6,934 nt of DNA from Halobacteriales archaeon SW_9_67_25 (GTDB lineage: Archaea; Halobacteriota; Halobacteria; Halobacteriales; Haloarculaceae): NCBI GenBank assembly GCA_003022745.1, contig PXSU01000164.1:1-6934 (forward strand), written 5' to 3'. The notes below the pieces were generated by a model that made no database searches, was not told the origin of the DNA, and worked only from the letters and a program-made list of their open reading frames with translations. The position numbers and the translations under genes are program-made. Shown piece after piece: positions 6,323-6,934 of this stretch (its first letter is position 1; each line of letters opens with the position of its first letter).

Positions 6323-6919
6323 GTGACGCGACAGTTCGTCGTGGTCGGTCACGACGCCCCGACAGACGCCGAGTTCTCTCTCGACGACCTCCCGGGTGCC
6401 GGCCGCCTCGACGTTCTGTGTCGGTGCGTGACGGCCGCGTTCCTGCTCTCACACGACATCCGCGAAGACGTCCGGGTGACGCTCGTCCTCGCCGACGAGT
6501 ACGCTCTCACGTTCGAGGGGGGGTCGCTCCGGCGGCTCAACCCCGACGAGCACTCGACCGCTGCCCTGATCCGCACGGCTCTTGCGAAACGGACCGAGGC
6601 GGTCGGACATATGTCGGTCGAAACCTCGCCCGGTATCGCAATCGACCGCCGGGACTTCGAGCAGGTGCTCGCGGACGTAGCAGACGACGGAACGCTCATC
6701 CATCTGGACGCAGACGGACAGCCCGCCGTCGAAATCGACCCGCCCGCGAAGCCAGTGTTCCTGCTCTCGGATCACCGCGATTTCACGGAGTCCGAGCGCC
6801 AGACTATCGACGCGGTTGCAGACGAGCGAGTCAGCCTCGGCCCGCGACCGTTGCACGGCGACCAGGCCATCACGGTGGCACACAACTGGCTCGACACCGA
6901 CGGGTTTCTGCGGTGGTAG
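6323..6919 (+). CDS. trmY: tRNA (pseudouridine(54)-N(1))-methyltransferase TrmY
   Basis: SAM-dependent SPOUT-family enzyme that converts pseudouridine-54 in the T-loop of archaeal tRNAs to N1-methylpseudouridine. The product is 198 residues, the normal size. Family segments seen: RQFVVVGHDAP (3-13), GRLDVLCRCVTAAFLLSHDIRED (27-49 region), LRRLNPDEHSTAALI (69-83), VFLLSDHRDFT (145-155), and the C-terminal knot region LGPRPLHGDQAITVAHNWLD (172-191), where SPOUT enzymes bind SAM. The GTG start is backed by the Shine-Dalgarno site and by the family N-terminus beginning at this point. It lies 16 bases after aglM; no functional link between tRNA methylation and sugar-nucleotide synthesis is evident, so the pairing is probably housekeeping co-transcription. 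Only 15 bases follow the stop, ending in TTTTA, too little to call a terminator. Confidence 0.93.
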   Translation: MTRQFVVVGHDAPTDAEFSLDDLPGAGRLDVLCRCVTAAFLLSHDIREDVRVTLVLADEYALTFEGGSLRRLNPDEHSTAALIRTALAKRTEAVGHMSVETSPGIAIDRRDFEQVLADVADDGTLIHLDADGQPAVEIDPPAKPVFLLSDHRDFTESERQTIDAVADERVSLGPRPLHGDQAITVAHNWLDTDGFLRW

Positions 6920-6934
6920 TCCGGAAGCGTTTTA

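Noticed and set aside
6920..6934. Terminator after trmY
   Set aside because: Only TTTTA at the window edge is visible. The T-run may continue outside, but this cannot be judged here.

Overview
The window looks like chromosomal DNA from a halophilic archaeon (class Halobacteria). This rests on high GC with strong G/C third-position bias, very acidic predicted proteins, a TATA/BRE-type promoter about 26 bases upstream of an apparently leaderless start, and a gene set typical of haloarchaea: a class I aldolase of the archaeal type, AglM-like UDP-glucose dehydrogenase, and TrmY. The genus cannot be fixed from the sequence alone.

Left part (1-2464, minus strand). A two-helix potassium channel with tandem RCK/TrkA domains runs off the left edge, so its C-terminus is missing. 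Upstream of it, 26 bases away on the same strand, is a complete 380-residue acyl-CoA dehydrogenase. Bases 2465-2642 form a divergent promoter region that also holds a perfect 12-bp palindrome.

Middle part (2643-4808). A class I fructose-bisphosphate aldolase is followed after one base by a class 1 fructose-1,6-bisphosphatase. Together they would form a two-step gluconeogenic cassette (triose phosphates to fructose-1,6-bisphosphate to fructose-6-phosphate). As written, the phosphatase is broken by a single missing base near 3790. Converging on it from the minus strand is a small secreted protein with a signal peptide, a Pro/Thr linker and a CARDB-like domain. It also appears to be frameshifted, near 4660-4705. 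Two one-base losses within 1 kb suggest sequence error as much as real gene decay.

Right part (5011-6919, plus strand). A complete AglM-type UDP-glucose 6-dehydrogenase, which supplies UDP-glucuronate for surface N-glycans, is followed 16 bases later by TrmY, the tRNA pseudouridine-54 N1-methyltransferase. TrmY has a GTG start and a clear Shine-Dalgarno site. A 9-of-10 inverted repeat (4926-4966) lies between two outward-facing AT-rich boxes upstream of aglM and could be an operator.

No gene-free stretch exceeds 300 bases. I see no mobile element, CRISPR array, RNA gene or defence island. Six of the seven genes belong to recognised core or metabolic families, and the seventh, the CARDB-like protein, has no assignable function. 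I found no convincing new multi-gene system. What deserves a second look is the pair of frame breaks, the short dyads and a few protein details.
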